The translations under genes and the position numbers were made by a program. The notes under the pieces are model-generated. The model was not told the origin of the DNA and did not search any database. It saw only the letters and a list, made by a program, of their open reading frames with translations. Shown piece after piece: positions 48,855 through 60,613 of a DNA stretch of 64,000 nucleotides; the first letter of the stretch is position 1, and the number at the start of each line of letters is the position of its first letter. The stretch spans positions 739,697 to 803,696 of the forward strand of contig JXTC01000087.1 of the NCBI GenBank assembly GCA_002914845.1. Direction: 5' to 3'. The DNA is from Trema orientale. Its lineage: Eukaryota; Streptophyta; Magnoliopsida; Rosales; Cannabaceae.

Positions 48855-49689
48855 TACATACTGTTTATTATTTTGGAATTATATCATCTAATAACTATTG
48901 TTGTCTTGTCGCATACTTCAATTTAGATTTATGTTGTTAATCTTTGGTGAAATTTAGTATGGCGGTGATGATTCATAAACAATCAAAGTCTTGGAGGGGA
49001 GGTCTTTAATTAATTAATTGAATTTGTACGAGAAGAATGACTCTGGCTTAGGGAAATTTGGATCGACGATTTGTTGGCTTTAGAAAATGTTTCAGAATTA
49101 TTACTTATTGAGGAGTTTAAAATAGGGCAGTCTAAAAGCCGCTGTAAAATAAGGGATGCGGGGTGATGATTAGCACTTGGTTTGGTTTATGGCCGATTTA
49201 TAAGATTTTTAACACTTTTACCTATAAAAACTAAAAAAAATTATAAAACTACGGTGGTCAGTTTTTTTTTTTCCCCCCCGATTCCTGTGTCGTTTAGAAA
49301 AATATCATTTTTTTAAAAAAATTTTAGAAAAATACTATTTTTAAAATAATTATTAGTCATTATTAGTTATATCAGTTATAAATGTCATTAGTTACTAATT
49401 ATTAGTGCTCGAAAATGGTTACTGATTACTGGTTACCACTTTAAAAAATAATATTTTTCTAATTTTTTTTTTAAAAAAATACAATATCGGATCTAGAAAA
49501 AACTGAATCCACCGTATTTTTCTAGTTCTTTTCTAAAAAGCTCGTTAGAGGGCCAGATTTTCTCAATTTATAATCATCACAATATCTATTCATGGTTGTC
49601 GATCTTGTTCTCTTTTTTGAGAAGCAAAATAATTAAAAGTAAAAGCTACCAATTTTCTTTTGAAAGGACCTTCAAGAGAATATTATTAG
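48855..49689. other. AT-rich stretch between the gypsy LTR and the RNase H pseudogene
   Basis: No gene. A T13-C8 homopolymer junction lies near 49261-49280, followed (about 49290-49520) by palindromic AT-rich sequence with ATTAGTTA and GGTTACTGATTACTGG motifs, distantly like family F. Confidence 0.45.
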
Positions 49690-50345
49690 GAAAGAAAAAC
49701 TAAATCAGTTTCCAAAACATCATACAAGAATGTATGAACATAATCCCTATCCCCTGAACAAACATCAAGAGATCTTAATCCCACTAATTCTAGAGCGTGG
49801 GCTGTCATATTAATTTGACGAGAAATGTGGCAACATTTGCCATCTCTCACAAGTGAGAGTAATTAAAGAACATCTTCAATAATAACACTATCACAATAAG
49901 TAAAAAAACAGCCATTAACTGCAATAACCACATTAATGGCATCACGCTCAGCAATAGAAATAGAAAAACCTTTATCAGATGCAAGTAAGAGTCCCTATCG
50001 AAAGGCTGATAGTTCAGCTTGGTGGGTAGATAAAATACCTTCCAATCTCCCAAACCAAAAAGCCACAACATCGCCTATACAATTTTGAATTAAGGCTCTA
50101 AAACCAGCCAATCCCGATTCCTTAATGAAAGAAGCATTAGTGTTCAATTTCAACAAACCAGCCCTTGGAGGAACCCATTGTTTATCTGACGGCAAGGAGA
50201 TTGGCGCTGGAGAAGACTGTCCACCTGTAACTTCTTGATAGCTAACAATGACTCTAATAGTATACTTTAAGATCCGCAAAAGAGTTGCTGCTTTATTTTT
50301 AAAAAACAAACTTATTTCTTGCACCGTAAATGCTCCCAATAGCAA
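49690..50345 (-). pseudogene. RNase H-like (RVT_3) domain fragment, probably LINE-derived
   Basis: The minus strand encodes QWVPPRAGLLKLNTNASF, then HQAELSAFR, GLLLASDKGFSISIAERDA, and finally HISRQINMTAHALELVGL. This is the order of the plant RVT_3 domain (WxPPxxGxxKxNxDAS, AExxAxxxGLxxA, ExDAxxVV, RxxNxxAHxLA). In-frame stops occur after LSAFR (near 49995) and after IIEDVL (near 49863), and the first catalytic Asp position reads Asn. Such domains occur at the C-terminus of plant LINE ORF2 and in host-annotated RNase H-like genes; neither could work with these breaks. Confidence 0.8.
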
Positions 50346-50933
50346 CAGGAAATTTCAAGCTCACTTTGACCCTATTAATATTTTAAACCTTATGGAAAAA
50401 TATGAGAAACTACAGCTTATTTACAAAAATTATTTGCAAAAATAGACATTTTATGAATGAAAAATTTTGAATTCATGAAATTAACCTCACATTTCAGCAT
50501 TCAGTGAAAATTTGACTATGGAGACATAAATAAACTCAACTTTGGTCGAAAATACCATATCTGAGTTTTAAAAAATATATTTGAAGTTGAAAATTTCCAG
50601 ATTTGATGACTATGATTTTGATCGTGATGAAGATTTATGGAGGAAGCTGGTTAGTTCTGATAAAACTTATGAATAAAAGTCTTTATCACCATGAGACTAT
50701 TGGTAGACTCATTGAGCGTTAAAACCCCTCATAAAAAATAGAAAAAATTACTCCTCTAAAAGAGAAGACAACTATTGGCTATTGAGTCTATAATTGGAGG
50801 TTTCTAACACAAATTGCTAATTTTTTTTTCTTTCCTGGAAAATGAATATAGTTGCTTTTCCTCTTTTGAGGAGACTTTTCGTCTCGTCTAAGCCCAGTTA
50901 AATATATAAACACTATCAAACTTTCAACCGAAT
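50346..50933. other. Intergenic stretch
   Basis: No gene or complete element recognised. Confidence 0.45.
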
Positions 50934-50946
50934 CTAATATTGTTTT

Positions 50947-51073
50947 ACCATGAGCTAGTAGATGGTGGGAAAAATACTTTCTCTTTGAGGAGTATGAGGT
51001 GTAAGGATCAAACTCTACCATCCTCCCCCTTTCCCATACTAACCTAACAATTGTATCAATGAAAAAAAAAAAA
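50947..51073 (+). mobile_element. SINE, family 1 copy 2 (127 bp)
   Basis: Starts ACCATGAGCTAGTAGATGG (A-box-like), has AAGGATCAAACTC (B-box-like), then CCCATACTAACC and a terminal A12 tract. It is flanked by a perfect 13-bp TSD CTAATATTGTTTT (50934-50946 and 51074-51086). Same family as the element at 18962. The intact TSD suggests a more recent insertion. Confidence 0.85.
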
Positions 51074-51284
51074 CTAATATTGTTTTCTTTTATGGAACTA
51101 TGTAGAGTGTCAATATGTTTTTAAATCATTAAAATTTTAATTTTCTTTTTCTAAACCACCAAACGATCACTATGTTAGACAAATAGATGAAAAACAACAT
51201 TTATCATTTTATTGATTTCAGTCTCAAATACTTATTTGGATTTTGAGGAAATTTAATTTTATATAATAAAATTTTAAATATTTG

Positions 51285-51555
51285 AAAATCCTAGATTTGT
51301 TTAGAAAATATTATTTTTGAAAATTATCAGAAAATAAATTTTTTTTTAACTAATTGATGAGATAATTGAGGTAGCTAGTCTGGTTATCTTAGACAATTTG
51401 ACTAGTTACCTCAAGTAGCATGATTAGTTATTTTGAGTATTTTTGAAAAATATTAATTTTGTAGGAAAAGTGGCATTTTTTGAATATTTTTGAAAAATAT
51501 TATTTTCAAAATAGACTTTTAAAATATTATTTTTCTTAATAAATCTATGACTTCC
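51285..51555 (+). repeat. Dispersed repeat family F, copy 2
   Basis: AT-rich arms around AGGTAGCTAGTCTGGTTATC and TTACCTCAAGTA, matching the core at about 33900-34010 in the same orientation. Non-coding. Confidence 0.6.
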
Positions 51556-51892
51556 AAAAAATTTAGCACACATCCGAGATTATTCAATTTTTTTGGACTT
51601 TGAACTTGAATTTTTGTAAGAAGTCAGAATTTTAGAAAGATGCGTGCCATTGATAAAATAATAATTTTAGGTGTAAAGTTAAAACTTTTAATAATTTGAG
51701 GACATTATGTGACATTTTATACAATTGAGGAGCAAAACATAAAACAATACGAACCTAAGAAGGAAACCAAAAAAAAAAAAAGAAAGTTAAAAGACTAATC
51801 TACCCTTACAGGCTAGAAAGTTCCTCACATTTTATCCCCTTCTTAAAGCCAGCCATGGTCAGATCACTTCTCACTCGAAAAGGCCACCGAAT

Positions 51893-52650
51893 ATGGCGAG
51901 AATGACAAAGGCAGCAGCAGCGACACTTCTGGTCCACGTGGCGTTGCTCTTCGCCTTCTCACTAGCTGATGATTCCGCCTCCATTCTTCCACGGCCCCAA
52001 TCTCTCTCGTCCTTCAACCCCAACAACACCCAGCTTCAGGTTTGTCTTCAATTATCACCCCCCAAAATGAAAATAATAAAATAATAATAAAATCAAAATT
52101 CAACAAAAATTATATAAAGAAAAATTACATATATACATATACATATGCTTCTGTAGAATCGAGGGACCTGTTCTTACACAGTATCAATCAAGACGAGCTG
52201 TTCTTCAACCAAATACACTCGAGATCAAATCAGCCTTTCATTCGGCGATGCTTATGGAAATCAGGTAATAATTTAAAGAAAAAAAAAAAAAGAGGTCAAG
52301 ATAATATCAATTTTTCGTCATAAGGGGGGGCAAACTGGTAATTAATTAATGGATTTGATTGGATTGAATTGGATTGGATGGGGCAGGTTTATGCGCCGGG
52401 ACTAGAGGATCCGAGTTCGAGAACCTTCGAGCGGTGCTCGACGGATACATTCGAGATAACGGGGCCGTGTACGTACCAGATCTGTTATCTCTACCTCTAC
52501 AGGAGTGGCTACGATGGTTGGAAACCAGAGACGGTCAAAGTCTATGGCTACCGCGTTAAAGCCGTTTCTTTCTATTACAACGAGTTTATTCCTAACGGCG
52601 TTTGGTATGGTTTTAACTTGTGTAACGGCCGTTTAGCTGCTTCGACTTGA
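51893..52650 (+). CDS. ATS3: Embryo-specific protein ATS3-like, secreted (172 aa)
   Basis: Exons 51893-52039, 52157-52264 and 52387-52650 join at phase-0 GT-AG introns. Residues 1 to about 26 form a signal peptide (LLVHVALLFAFSLA), so the protein should enter the secretory pathway. The rest is the plant ATS3 domain, a PLAT/LH2-like beta sandwich: SYTVSIKTSCSS, DQISLSFGDAYGNQVY, RTFERCSTDTFEITGPC, ICYLYLYRSGYDGWKPE and FIPNGVWYGFNLCNG, with the conserved cysteines. The family is named from embryo-expressed Arabidopsis ATS3; its molecular role is not established. The chosen ATG follows an upstream ATG at 51855 that opens a 16-codon overlapping frame; an in-frame ATG three codons later is the alternative start. 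No disablement seen. The coding exons are much GC-richer than the surroundings. Confidence 0.94.
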
Positions 52651-53113
52651 TGATGAACCACTATTATATATTGAATGAATGTAACCGAGACTAATGAGAT
52701 TATGGCTATGTTCATGGTTTTGGAATTTTCCTGTTAGTTAAATTCCTAGAAATTTCGCCTTTGCCTGTTGCGGTGTATAGTACCCTTTTTTTTTATATTT
52801 AAAAGAAAAAACTGAATAAAAGGGTCAGTATATGTTTCGAGCTAAATATAAATTGCTACACCTGTGTAAGTGTGTGGTGATAATTAAAGGAATATTTTTC
52901 TTATATATTTTGTTTTGTTTTTTTTTAATTTTTGTTGAACAGTGTTGTAGAATTAGTTGGATGATTGATAATTTTTGTTGATGTTACTGTAATGCATCTT
53001 GAAAAAGAAGAACATGTCTCCCAGTTTTTCTCCACTTCATTTCCATCAACTTCTTATGGGCAACTGTAAAGCACATGTAACACGTGCAAGAACTTTATGA
53101 ATTGGAAGTTATT
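52651..53113. other. ATS3 3' flank
   Basis: The 3' UTR and AT-rich sequence; nothing else recognised. Confidence 0.5.
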
Positions 53114-53472
53114 GGGTCCATTTGTTTCGACCCTTCCATTTCATTGGAATAGAAAATCTATTTGAATGAGTGTTTGTTTCAACAACGCCAATTTTTCTAT
53201 TTAAATGGTTTTTTGGAATGGGTGTTTGTTTCAACAATTCAGTTTTTCTATTCAAATGGTTCATCAGTCACATCAACTATTTGAATAGATTTTTGTGTCT
53301 TGGATGAGAATGGAAGAGAGAAGGTGTTTTTGAATGGTCCATTCCAATACTCTCATTCTAATTACAACACATTCTAATATTTTTTCATTTAAATGTCTCC
53401 CATTTCAATTATAACTCATTCTAGAATTTTCATTTAAATACACCCATTTGAACGAGTGAACCAAACGGGGTC
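53114..53472 (+). mobile_element. Dispersed repeat family D, copy 3 (about 359 bp)
   Basis: Starts GGGTCCATTTGTTTCGACCC and ends GTGAACCAAACGGGGTC, an imperfect inverted pair. It carries CATCAGTCACATCAACTATT, as do the copies at 16891 and 17253. The most complete member of the family here, but the TSD is still unclear. Confidence 0.7.
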
Positions 53473-53745
53473 ATTATTTTTTCAATGGCATTTTATGAAT
53501 TCGAAGTTATCGTATAAGAATTGAGTTAATTAGTAATGTTTATTTGATTTATTCTTTGTTTTGACACCCGAACAAGAAAAACAAAATCAATATAGAGTAT
53601 TATGGTTGTTTTGATTCAGTGTTGGGGAAGATTTGTTGGAAATAGTTCTCCACTTGCAAATTCTGAAACTACCCTAAGATCACGTTTATCACGTTTGTTT
53701 CACTGAAAATGGTCTTGAAATGAAAAGGTCATTCCAGTAAAAGGC

Positions 53746-55231
53746 TATTCTAGGGGTGTTTTTTTCGTAATTTAATTAGAGAAAAATTAATTAAGCATAA
53801 AAAACGCTTAATTAAAGATAAGTAGGATAGTGGTAGAAATGGAGATGGAAAATTATAGCAATACAATTTTACGTGTTAAAAAATTATGCTGTCTTTGAGA
53901 GCTCAACCTGTAAATAAATAGGTGTGGGTGGTTTCAATGACCATCACCACGTGCTAGATAGCCAGTATTTCTGACGCAGGTGATACCAGCCAAATGGTCA
54001 GAAACAAACAAAAAGATGATTAGTTTTTCTGACACAGGTGATTCCAACCATTCAATCAGAAATATAAATAAATGATACTGGAAATAAATAATAGGAATAT
54101 AAAATACGGAATTTAACGTGAACGGTTGCAAACAAGGATCGTATACGTTACAACTCCGCTTGCTAAACAACTCAGAGTCACGGATCTGCAGATATTTAAA
54201 GTGCTAAATATAACATGGGCGGTTGCAAACAAGGGTCGTATATGCTATAACTCAGCTTGTTAAACAACTCTTCTATACGGATCTGCGAGTAATTTAAATT
54301 ACAGAATTTAAAGATTAGTTGTTATGTTAGTTGATAAGCACCACAAAGATATGGAACGTGAGAAATTGGTCTGAGGAGTAGTCAGTATCCCAAAATCTAT
54401 GAAATTGGAAGTTGGAATAATGATGAATTTTGTGACTAGTTTACTCATAAAATTGGGAGTAAAATAGAAAGACTAAGCAGATAGAAATTTGGAATATGGG
54501 AGATGGTGGGGACTATTGAACGATGTAAATGATCAAAGACTAATTTTTGGAGCTAATTGTATTACACATGTATGAGTGTATTACACATGTATGAGTGATA
54601 GTAGATTATATATAAGCTACAACTTGATTTGGCAAAAGACAAAAAGAAACGATGATGATGAAAATTTAATACATTTCATGAAGTCAACAGTTAAAGAAAA
54701 TGGTCTGGCCGTGTAAAAGTAGAGGAAAGATAGTAAACATTAATTGAGAAAAAGACAAATGAAGATGATGACTTTGATTATTTGTATTTGAGAAAGAGAA
54801 ATGCTACTACTTGGGAGAGATGAAATGACAGAAAAATAGAAATGTATTAACTATCTTTCTTTTTTTTTTTTTTTTTACATGGATTATAAGCCTTTATATA
54901 GGCAATGCTTCAAGCGGTCGTCAATGACAACGCACCTAAGAGTTTTTCTATGGTTGACAGGTCTTATGTTATGTCTCATGTCTTAGATGACAACTTTGGT
55001 TTACTTGATACTTAGTTAGGAAGAAGTGGTCTAATAGAATTTTGACACATGGCCCAATCATGTTACGATATATGGCATTATGTCAATGTAGCATGAAACT
55101 GGTAATTCTCTAATAAAAAATTGACACGTCAAATTTTATTAATTGACTTCATATTGCACAATTATCACATTATTTGTAACTTAATATTTTTGTTAGTGAC
55201 TAATTATAAAAAATTGTCACACCCCAAAACA
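53746..55231 (-). repeat. 3' LTR (1486 bp) of the gag-only element
   Basis: The outer parts match 58029-59721. The central part (about 54119-54500) has two related segments with GGTTGCAAACAAGG(A/G)TCGTA, a module absent from the other LTR but present in the internal region at 55887-56252. Confidence 0.9.
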
Positions 55232-55886
55232 TTAAGTCCTCTGAGCTATAGTGAATGTGGACATTCGCTAGAGCTCATTAATGTGAGTTTTCTCAATATG
55301 GTCTTCGAACTTATCTTTAAAATACCTTATTTTTGGATTGAGAATTTATTCTTTTGGATGAATTTCTGAGAAAAGACGAAGCATCATTACCTTACAGGTA
55401 CATCCCAACTAGGTTGGCACCTACCTGTAACATAAACTAATTTTCTTCAAATTCGAAAAGAAAGTCCGATACCATCTGTAGGGAAGCTCCAAATAGCATA
55501 TAACTAACTCTGGTTGGGTTCCAGATAGTCATGCCAAAACATTTCTATTGGACTGACCCAACCCAAACAACGCCTCATTAAAACCTTAACAGAGCAAAAC
55601 CCAGTGGAAAAAATCTCTAGAAGAAAAAGAGTACATTCTTTGTGAGCAACACTTTGGAGGTGAGTTTGAGTATTATTGAGATTAATTTCTGTAAAGATTC
55701 AATCATTAAATTCAGCTTGTTTGTCAAGATAGTTCTTTGCAAACGCTTGTAATGCTATTGAGACTGACTCTTCAGAAGAAAGTTTCCCGCTTTCAAAATA
55801 CTATGAGCATCTCATATAAAATTATGAGGAAGAAATTTCTTTTCCTTGTAAAATTGAGAGATTAGTCCAATATAAAGAATAAATAA

Positions 55887-56252
55887 GGGTCGTATACGTT
55901 ATAACTCCGCTTGCTAAACAACTCAAAGTCACGGATCAGTAGATATTTATAGTACTGAATATAATATGGGCAGTTGCAAACAAGGGTCGTATATGCTACA
56001 ACTCAGCTTGCTAAACAACTCTTCCACACGGATCTGCGAGTAATTTAAATTACAGAATTTAAATATTTGTTGTTATATTAGTTGATAAGCATCACAAAGA
56101 TACAGAACGTGAGAAATTGGTCCGAGTAATAGTCAGTATCTCAAAATCTAGGAAATTAGAAGTTATTTATAATGATGAATTTTGTTACTAGTTTACTCAC
56201 AAAATTGGGATTAAAATAGAAAGACTAAGCAGGTAGAAATTTGGTATACTAG
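55887..56252. repeat. LTR-type central module inside the element
   Basis: Repeats LTR sequence 54135-54495 in the same orientation: AGGGTCGTATACGTTATAAC, CTAAACAACTCTTCCACACG, GATCTGCGAGTAATTTAAAT and CTAAGCAGGTAGAAATTTGG. It lies in the internal region, where no LTR sequence is expected. Confidence 0.85.
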
Positions 56253-56646
56253 TACTAAAACTTATGAATTGCATGTACTATATAATACATGTACTAAAAA
56301 ATAGAAACCAACCATTTATTATAACTGAAATATTTTACAACTAACAGTCTCCAATGAAGGGGATGTTCGTAGAGTTATTATGGTCGATATCGAAAACTTA
56401 CCTGGGCCTTAAACCTAATGAATTATTGAAGATGGTTCATATTGCCTCATTACAGAACTTGAGATTTTATTGGATTTTTCCATGGCGATTTTTGGATTTC
56501 TTGATAGTTGTTTACTAGGTTTCTCCACTATTCGTCTCAATAGAGGCGTAGACATTTATTTAACCTCTTCCATGGTTAGGGAATGGGTTATTCTCAGCTC
56601 TTTGTTGTTGCCCCAATAAAATTTCGCCTCTTTGAGCTTTTTCATA

Positions 56647-57870
56647 TTAGGTTTTCCGCACTGTATAACAGTCAGATGTAGTATGACCTACTTTCTTATG
56701 AAACAAGCAGAATGTGGGATTCCTTATTTCTTTTGGTGTAGGCGGAGTTTGGACCGGTGGAAGCCATAATACCCCATCTTCTATCCATGCTCGTACGAGT
56801 AAAATGATTTGATTTTGTATTAGAGGTATCTCGAGAGGGGTTGGTTGATTTCTTTTGTCTTGACGCGCTTTTTTAACCAAATTGACCTCTCTTTTTCGCT
56901 TGGAAAAAGATGACTTACCCCAACTTTCAGCACTATACCTTCCAAAAGATTTATGCAATTCTATTATTGTTTCTTCAGTGTTGCTTACTTTGAACATTAG
57001 TTCGGCGAAATTCGGGATGACATGATTCTAAATGTGGACTTTGTATTCAGCTCATATGCCTTTGACATACATCCGAATCAGTTCCTTCTCTGAGATGATT
57101 TCTTTGCAGTCCAAAGCCTTTTCCTTGAATCTATTCACGTAAGTTGTGAGTGATTCATTTTCTTTTTGTGTTATACTGGAAAGATCAGATAAATCTAACT
57201 TGTACTCTACTATGAAGAATTTGGTGCAGAATATTACGACCAATTCATCCCATGTAGAGATACTGCCTGCTGGAAAATTGGCAAACCATGAATATGCTCG
57301 ATCTGTGAGAGATTTTGAAAATTCTCTTAGTCTCAATTCATGGTCACTGGCGTAGATTCTGAGATCATCTAGGAAACTAATGACGTGCTCCTTTGCATTT
57401 CCTTTCTTTCTATCAAATTTCTTGAAATGAGGATTAATGTAATCCTTTAGATATGGCTTGGACAAAATATGTGCAGGATAAGGAGGCTGGAAATCCACTG
57501 TTGCCATAATTTTATTAGCTTTTTCTGCCTCTATTTTGAGCACATCTTATAGTTGTTCTTTATTAATGAAACTGTGGGAACTTCCATTACTCGTTCCAAC
57601 TGGAGTTGTGAGATTGGCAGGATTTTCCTGTGTTGCTGGCATGGCAGGATTTTGATTATCTGATACGAGTGAATTGTTGTTTTGACAAGAAGGGATAGGA
57701 GCAGTAGTCCCTTTGTCCTTCTTTTCCATCTCAGCCAATTTCTGCATCATCAACTCTTGAGATTTCATCAAATTTTCTAATGTGCTTTTCATTTGAGCAA
57801 GTGTATCCTCTTGCTGACTTGATGATTCATTGTTTGGTAAATTCTGTTCTTCAGCTATTTTGACAACGAC
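56647..57870 (-). pseudogene. Retrotransposon gag with premature stops
   Basis: One frame, broken by stops near 57547, 57052 and 57019. The N-terminal part is Gln/Asn-rich (MKSTLENLMKSQELMMQKLA). The capsid-like Retrotrans_gag region includes FLDDLRIYASDHELRLREF, DRAYSWFANFPAGSISTWDE and LTTYVNRFKEKALDCKE. The C-terminal part ends in a Cys/His cluster, CLFHKKVGHTTSDC. Gag would form the particle in which the RNA is reverse transcribed with enzymes from another element. The frame stays open upstream of the first Met to about 57870. Confidence 0.88.
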
Positions 57871-58006
57871 TTTTTTTAAAAAAAATAAAATAAAATTTGG
57901 TAGAGTCTAGAAATGAATTTTTTTTTATAGATAAAGAACGGATAGAGTTTTGAGATAATTTCTAAGATTTGTGAAATACTGAAGAAATCTAGTTTTACTT
58001 GGCTAC

Positions 58007-58024
58007 TCCCAAGTGGAGTCACCT
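58007..58024 (-). other. Probable primer binding site, tRNA-Arg type
   Basis: AGGTGACTCCACTTGGGA lies four bases after the 5' LTR end (GAATA, TTAA, PBS). It resembles the TGGCGACTCCGCTGGGGA site of Tat/Ogre-lineage elements, and the two CG-to-TG/CA changes are what methylated CpG decay would give. Confidence 0.6.
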
Positions 58025-58028
58025 TTAA

Positions 58029-59721
58029 TATTCCGGGGGTGCTTTTTTTGTAATTTAAATATAGAAAAATTAATTAAAGTTAAAAAACGCTTAATTAAAG
58101 ATAAGTAGGATAGTGGTAGAAATAGAGAAAAAAATGTGGAAAATTATAGCAATATAATTCCACGTGTTAGAGAATTATTGTGTCTTTGACAGCTTAACTT
58201 GTAAATAAATAGGTATGGGTGATTTCAATGACCATCACCACGTATTAGATAGCCAGTATTTCTGACGCAGATGATACCAGCCATATGGTCAAAAACAAAT
58301 AAAAAGGTGATTCCAGCCATTCAGTCAGAAATATAAATAAACGATATTGGAAATAAATAATAGGAATATAAAGTACTGAATTTAACATAAACGGTTTTAA
58401 TTGAGATTGCATAAAATTGTAATCATTATCTGACAACTTATACAGTCATGCAAAACACCACGGCAATCGACAAGGTGATCCGACTAAAGCAGGATCATGC
58501 GAAATGCTAAGGCTATCGATAATATGACTTAGCTAGAGCAGGATCATGCGATATGCCATCAAGGCTAATCGACAATATGACCTAGCTAAAAGCAGGATCA
58601 CATAAAATGCCAAAAGCTATCGACAAGATGACTTGACTGAAAAAAAAGGATCACGCGAAATGCCAAAGCTATCGACAAAATGACCTGACTAAAACAGAAT
58701 CATGCGAGATACCGATCTCAAGGTTATCGACAAAATGATCTATTTCAAAATAACATTAGTGGTATTATACTTATATTTTATCTTTATACAAATACTTCTG
58801 ACTTAAAAAAAAAAAAAGTAGATGTGGATTGTATCCAGTTAATTATAATGGGAACTCCCTCATCAGATATTATATCTTACTATATAGTCAATTTATTAAT
58901 TATTATCTATACCAATAAATATTGGGGATTAATTAAAATTCTCATCAGTTTCTATTTCTCTTATTCTTATCCCTAATAATTATTTAATTTCTCTTCTATA
59001 TATGTGAAAGTTTTATATGAGATGGTGAGGACTATTGAACGATGTAAATGATCAAGGACTAATTTTTGGAGCTAATTGTATTACACATGTATGAGTGATG
59101 GTAGATTATATATAAGCTACAACTTGATTTGGCAAAAGACAAAAGGAAACGATGATGATGAAAATTTAGTACATTTCATGAAATCAACAATTAAAGAAAG
59201 TGGTCTGGCCGTGTAAAAGTAGAGGAAAGATAGTAAACATTAATTGAGAAAAAGACAAATGAAGATGATGACTTTGGTTATCTGTATTTGAGAAAGAGAA
59301 ATGCTACTATTTAGGAGAGATGAAATGACAGAAAAATAGAAATGTATTAACTATCTTTTTTTTTTTTACATGGGTTATAAGCCTTTATATAGGCAATGCT
59401 TCAAGCGGTCGTCAATGACAATGCACCTAAGAGTTTTTCTATGGTTGACACGTCTTATGCTATGTATCATATCCTAGATGAGAACTTTGCTTTACTTGAC
59501 ACCTAGTTATGAAGGAGTGGTCTAATATAATCTTGACACATGGCCCAATCATGTTATGACATGTGGCATCATGTCATGTAGCATGAAATTAGCAATTCTC
59601 TAATGAAAAATTGACACATCAAATTTTCTTATTTGACCCTATATTACACAATTATCACATTATTTGTAACTTAATATTTTAGTTAGTGACTAATTATAAA
59701 AAATTATCACACCCCAAAACA
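58029..59721 (-). repeat. 5' LTR (1693 bp) of the gag-only element
   Basis: Shares outer parts with 53746-55231 but has a different centre (about 58385-59010) that includes the tandem array at 58432-58753. This accounts for the roughly 200-bp length difference. Confidence 0.9.
58432..58753. repeat. Tandem array of about 52 bp, 5-6 copies, inside one LTR
   Basis: Units contain GCAGGATCATGCGAAATGCC, then AAGGCTATCGACAA and TATGACCTGACT, with spacing 49-55 bp. Clearly degenerate. Absent from the partner LTR. Confidence 0.88.
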
Positions 59722-59959
59722 AAGGCCCATTTCAGTGTTTGGCTTAAAATTTAGGATAAGAAATTCTATTTCCTTTGTAATCACAATTCCACTATTTAGT
59801 GTATTTGGGATTACACCAAGTTTCCTAATGAATCAAGTTTCCATTCTTTATTGATGTCTTTAAAAGTGAAATTATCTTTTTTCTCCCTAAAACTTTACCT
59901 CTCTCATGCCCTCATTCACCATCAGCTCACTTTTTGTTAATACGTATATATGTATTTGG

Positions 59960-60168
59960 TTTAAATGGTTACAACAATATTTAAAAAATAGATGGTTACA
60001 ATGATTTAAGCCGTTAGATCTAATATCCTACGGTGGTGATTAGTTTGGTGGTTGGTCAAAAAAATTTAATGCTATTTATTACCATCAAAAAAATTTAATG
60101 CTATCACTACTTTTTTTAGTATCCATTCATAGTCACAAAAAAATTGTAACCATTGAGAAGTCCTCCGT
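59960..60168 (-). mobile_element. MITE-like family C, copy 2 (about 209 bp)
   Basis: Inverted relative to 25271-25462. Ends TTAAATGGTTACAA and TTGTAACCATTGAGAAG form an inverted pair. Shared blocks: ATCCTACGGTGGTGATTAGT, doubled AAAAATTTAATGCTAT, TTTTTTAGTATCCATTCAT. An AT dinucleotide run follows at about 60174-60201. Confidence 0.75.
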
Positions 60169-60169
60169 G

Positions 60170-60201
<32 letters not shown>

Positions 60202-60431
60202 AGTATTAATAATACTTACCCAACTTATTTCAAAAAATAATAATAATAGTTACCCAACTATCACTTTTTTTATTTATTTAAGAGTTAAATAAACATATTT
60301 AACATAGTCTAATTTTTATCCATTTTTATTTTAATAATATGAATTAATTTTTTAATATTATTGAATAATTAAAATAAATTATAATTTTTCACCCAATAAA
60401 ATTATATATTAGTAAATATAAATATACATAT

Positions 60432-60603
60432 GGGCGCGTCTACAGTTGGGGCGCCCCTACGTAGGACCCTGTCTATTCACCGTTGGATGGGAATCTGTAT
60501 ATAAATAGATTCTCCACAGATTCCCGTTATTCCCCACAGATTCCCATCCAACGATAATTAAGGCATGACCCTACGTAGGGACGCCTCTACCGTAGCCATC
60601 CCC
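60432..60603 (+). mobile_element. MITE family A, copy 3 (172 bp)
   Basis: Flanked by ATATACATAT at 60422-60431 and 60604-60613 (9-10 bp, the tenth base perhaps by chance). Same length and ends as copy 2 (GGGCGCGTCTAC to GTAGCCATCCCC) with only a few differences. It shows a perfect inner pair CGTTGGATGGGAATCTG and CAGATTCCCATCCAACG. Confidence 0.95.
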
Positions 60604-60613
60604 ATATACATAT

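Larger units (their letters stand above)
53746..59721 (-). mobile_element. Gag-only LTR retrotransposon, 5976 bp
   Basis: Flanked by a perfect 5-bp TSD AAGGC (53741-53745 and 59722-59726). The two LTRs share their outer parts; on the minus strand they begin TGTTTTGGGGTGTG and end GAATA. The gag reading is on the minus strand, so the 5' LTR is the right one (58029-59721). The internal 2.8 kb encodes only gag, with no protease, reverse transcriptase or integrase, so it is a non-autonomous, TR-GAG-like element. The LTRs differ by many substitutions and in their central module, so the insertion is not recent. Confidence 0.92.

Noticed and set aside
50788..51021. Minus-strand 77-codon frame
   Set aside because: Largely the antisense reading of the SINE at 50947-51073.
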